DNA of 64,000 bases, from NCBI GenBank assembly GCA_016720745.1, contig JADKKA010000019.1, positions 682,001 to 746,000 on the forward strand. Reading direction: 5' to 3'. Position 1 is the first letter of the stretch. Each line of letters opens with the position of its first letter. Source of the DNA: Chitinophagaceae bacterium (GTDB taxonomy: Bacteria; Bacteroidota; Bacteroidia; Chitinophagales; Chitinophagaceae). The notes beneath the pieces were generated by a model. That model was not told the origin of the DNA, ran no database searches, and saw only the letters and a program-made list of their open reading frames with translations. Made by a program: the position numbers and the translations under genes. Positions 63,340 to 64,000 of this stretch are shown piece by piece.

Positions 63340-64000
63340 ATGAAATCATTCTTTTTCGCAATTACTGCAATCATCACTTTTTCAATCGCATTGGTTTCCT
63401 GTCAGCGGGAAGTTGACTGGAGCATCAATAACCCGACTGCTGCCGATAGCAGCTACCTGATTAGGGCGAATGTTTTTGATACGACCCTGGCTCCCGGAAC
63501 TGATACCCTTCAGTGGTTGAGTTTTCAATATGATGCTCAAAAACGACTGACAACGATGTTCTCCCGATTTAAAGCTACTACCAGCCCGGGTGATACCACC
63601 GTGTTTACATTCTCTTACCAGGGGAATGATACCCTCCCGTATAAATATGTGTACGAAGAAAAATATCATTTTGGCCCGGTTCGGAATCATACCCAAACCA
63701 CTGTATTTAATACGTTTTCTAATGGATTTGTCAGTCAGGATTCAGCTATTTTCATTGATATGATTTCTGGTACCAATTTCGGGGCTGATGTGAACAAATT
63801 CCTGGTATCAGGCGGCACGGTGAACAGGTATGAGGCTAATTATAATTTTATTGGCGGCAACTATGTGCTTAATACCAGGGATACCGGTGTGTACGCTTTT
63901 ACACAAACCCTTGGAAATATCACTTCTCAGACCTTGCTCAGTGGTAGTGGGGCTTATGAGTCGGCCCAGGTAACCTACGATAACAAGTTCAATCCACTTG
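63340..64000 (+). CDS. Hypothetical lipoprotein, 3' end outside window
   Basis: The frame opens at the ATG at 63340, 10 bp after the Ldh-family stop, and stays open to the end of the window (about 220 residues). The N-terminus (MKSFFFAITAIITFSIALVS then lipidated C, SCQREVDW) is a lipoprotein signal. The rest is Thr/Ser/Asn/aromatic-rich with beta-strand periodicity (YLIRANVFDTTLAPGTDTLQ, TVFTFSYQGNDTLPYKYVYE, RYEANYNFIGGNYVLN), common in Bacteroidota outer-surface lipoproteins. No family is recognised, and the C-terminus cannot be seen. Confidence 0.8.
   Translation, partial: MKSFFFAITAIITFSIALVSCQREVDWSINNPTAADSSYLIRANVFDTTLAPGTDTLQWLSFQYDAQKRLTTMFSRFKATTSPGDTTVFTFSYQGNDTLPYKYVYEEKYHFGPVRNHTQTTVFNTFSNGFVSQDSAIFIDMISGTNFGADVNKFLVSGGTVNRYEANYNFIGGNYVLNTRDTGVYAFTQTLGNITSQTLLSGSGAYESAQVTYDNKFNPL

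Overview
The window comes from a Bacteroidota chromosome, most likely a member of the Chitinophagaceae or a close relative. The evidence is: type IX secretion (T9SS) C-terminal sorting domains on three proteins; Bacteroidota promoters of the form TTTG-N19/20-TAnnTTTG in front of the rRNA operon, rpsT and katG; many signal-peptide and lipoprotein genes; and a 16S/23S/5S operon with tRNA-Ile and tRNA-Ala in the spacer. Family-level placement is inferred from general sequence character, not from a search.

Layout. 1-2534: the end of a sugar-acid operon (SDR, a frameshifted FAH-family hydrolase, then a second SDR), which resembles the non-phosphorylating L-fucose route. 2555-6794: secreted proteins, including a mosaic T9SS gene and two paralogous ~415 bp leaders. 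7060-7450: tRNA-Glu followed by a tandem array made from its own 3' end and terminator. 7694-10557: gap and pgk. 10558-11150: stacked intergenic repeats. 11177-18745: a DUF1566-like gene, LemA-TPM-TPM, an M1 aminopeptidase, a DUF4476 protein and truA. 18746-24563: the rRNA operon with two tandem promoters and visible processing stems. 24564-25335: a 136-bp tandem array derived from the 5S rRNA 3' half plus its terminator. 25406-33868: an MFS transporter, M14 and S41 peptidases, rpsT and odhA/sucA. 33951-37441: a run of uncharacterised secreted proteins on the minus strand beside a TPR histidine kinase/LytTR regulator pair (37541-40341). 40419-50579: odhB/sucB, a NOL1/NOP2/Sun RNA methyltransferase, an S8 subtilase with a T9SS tail, mnmA, and a divergent oxyR-katG pair. 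50724-58547: a small membrane protein, two erythromycin-esterase-family genes, a PH-domain protein, a GH63-like glucosidase and a DUF6624 lipoprotein. 58898-64000: a second M14 peptidase, ssb, an Ldh-family dehydrogenase and a truncated lipoprotein.

Most genes are ordinary housekeeping or secreted-hydrolase genes. The unusual signal lies between genes. (1) Two structured RNA genes (tRNA-Glu and 5S rRNA) are each followed by tandem copies of their own 3' portion plus terminator, with new hairpins inserted into the RNA part. (2) At least fourteen short arrays of 7- or 8-bp degenerate words (GACTNNN/NNNAGTC, NNNAGTG, TTTCAAT, NRGTTGAN and others) sit just after stop codons and inside rRNA-operon spacers. 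(3) A ~127-bp imperfect palindrome with integron attC-like architecture lies directly behind an AT-rich erythromycin-esterase gene, next to a native paralogue of that gene.
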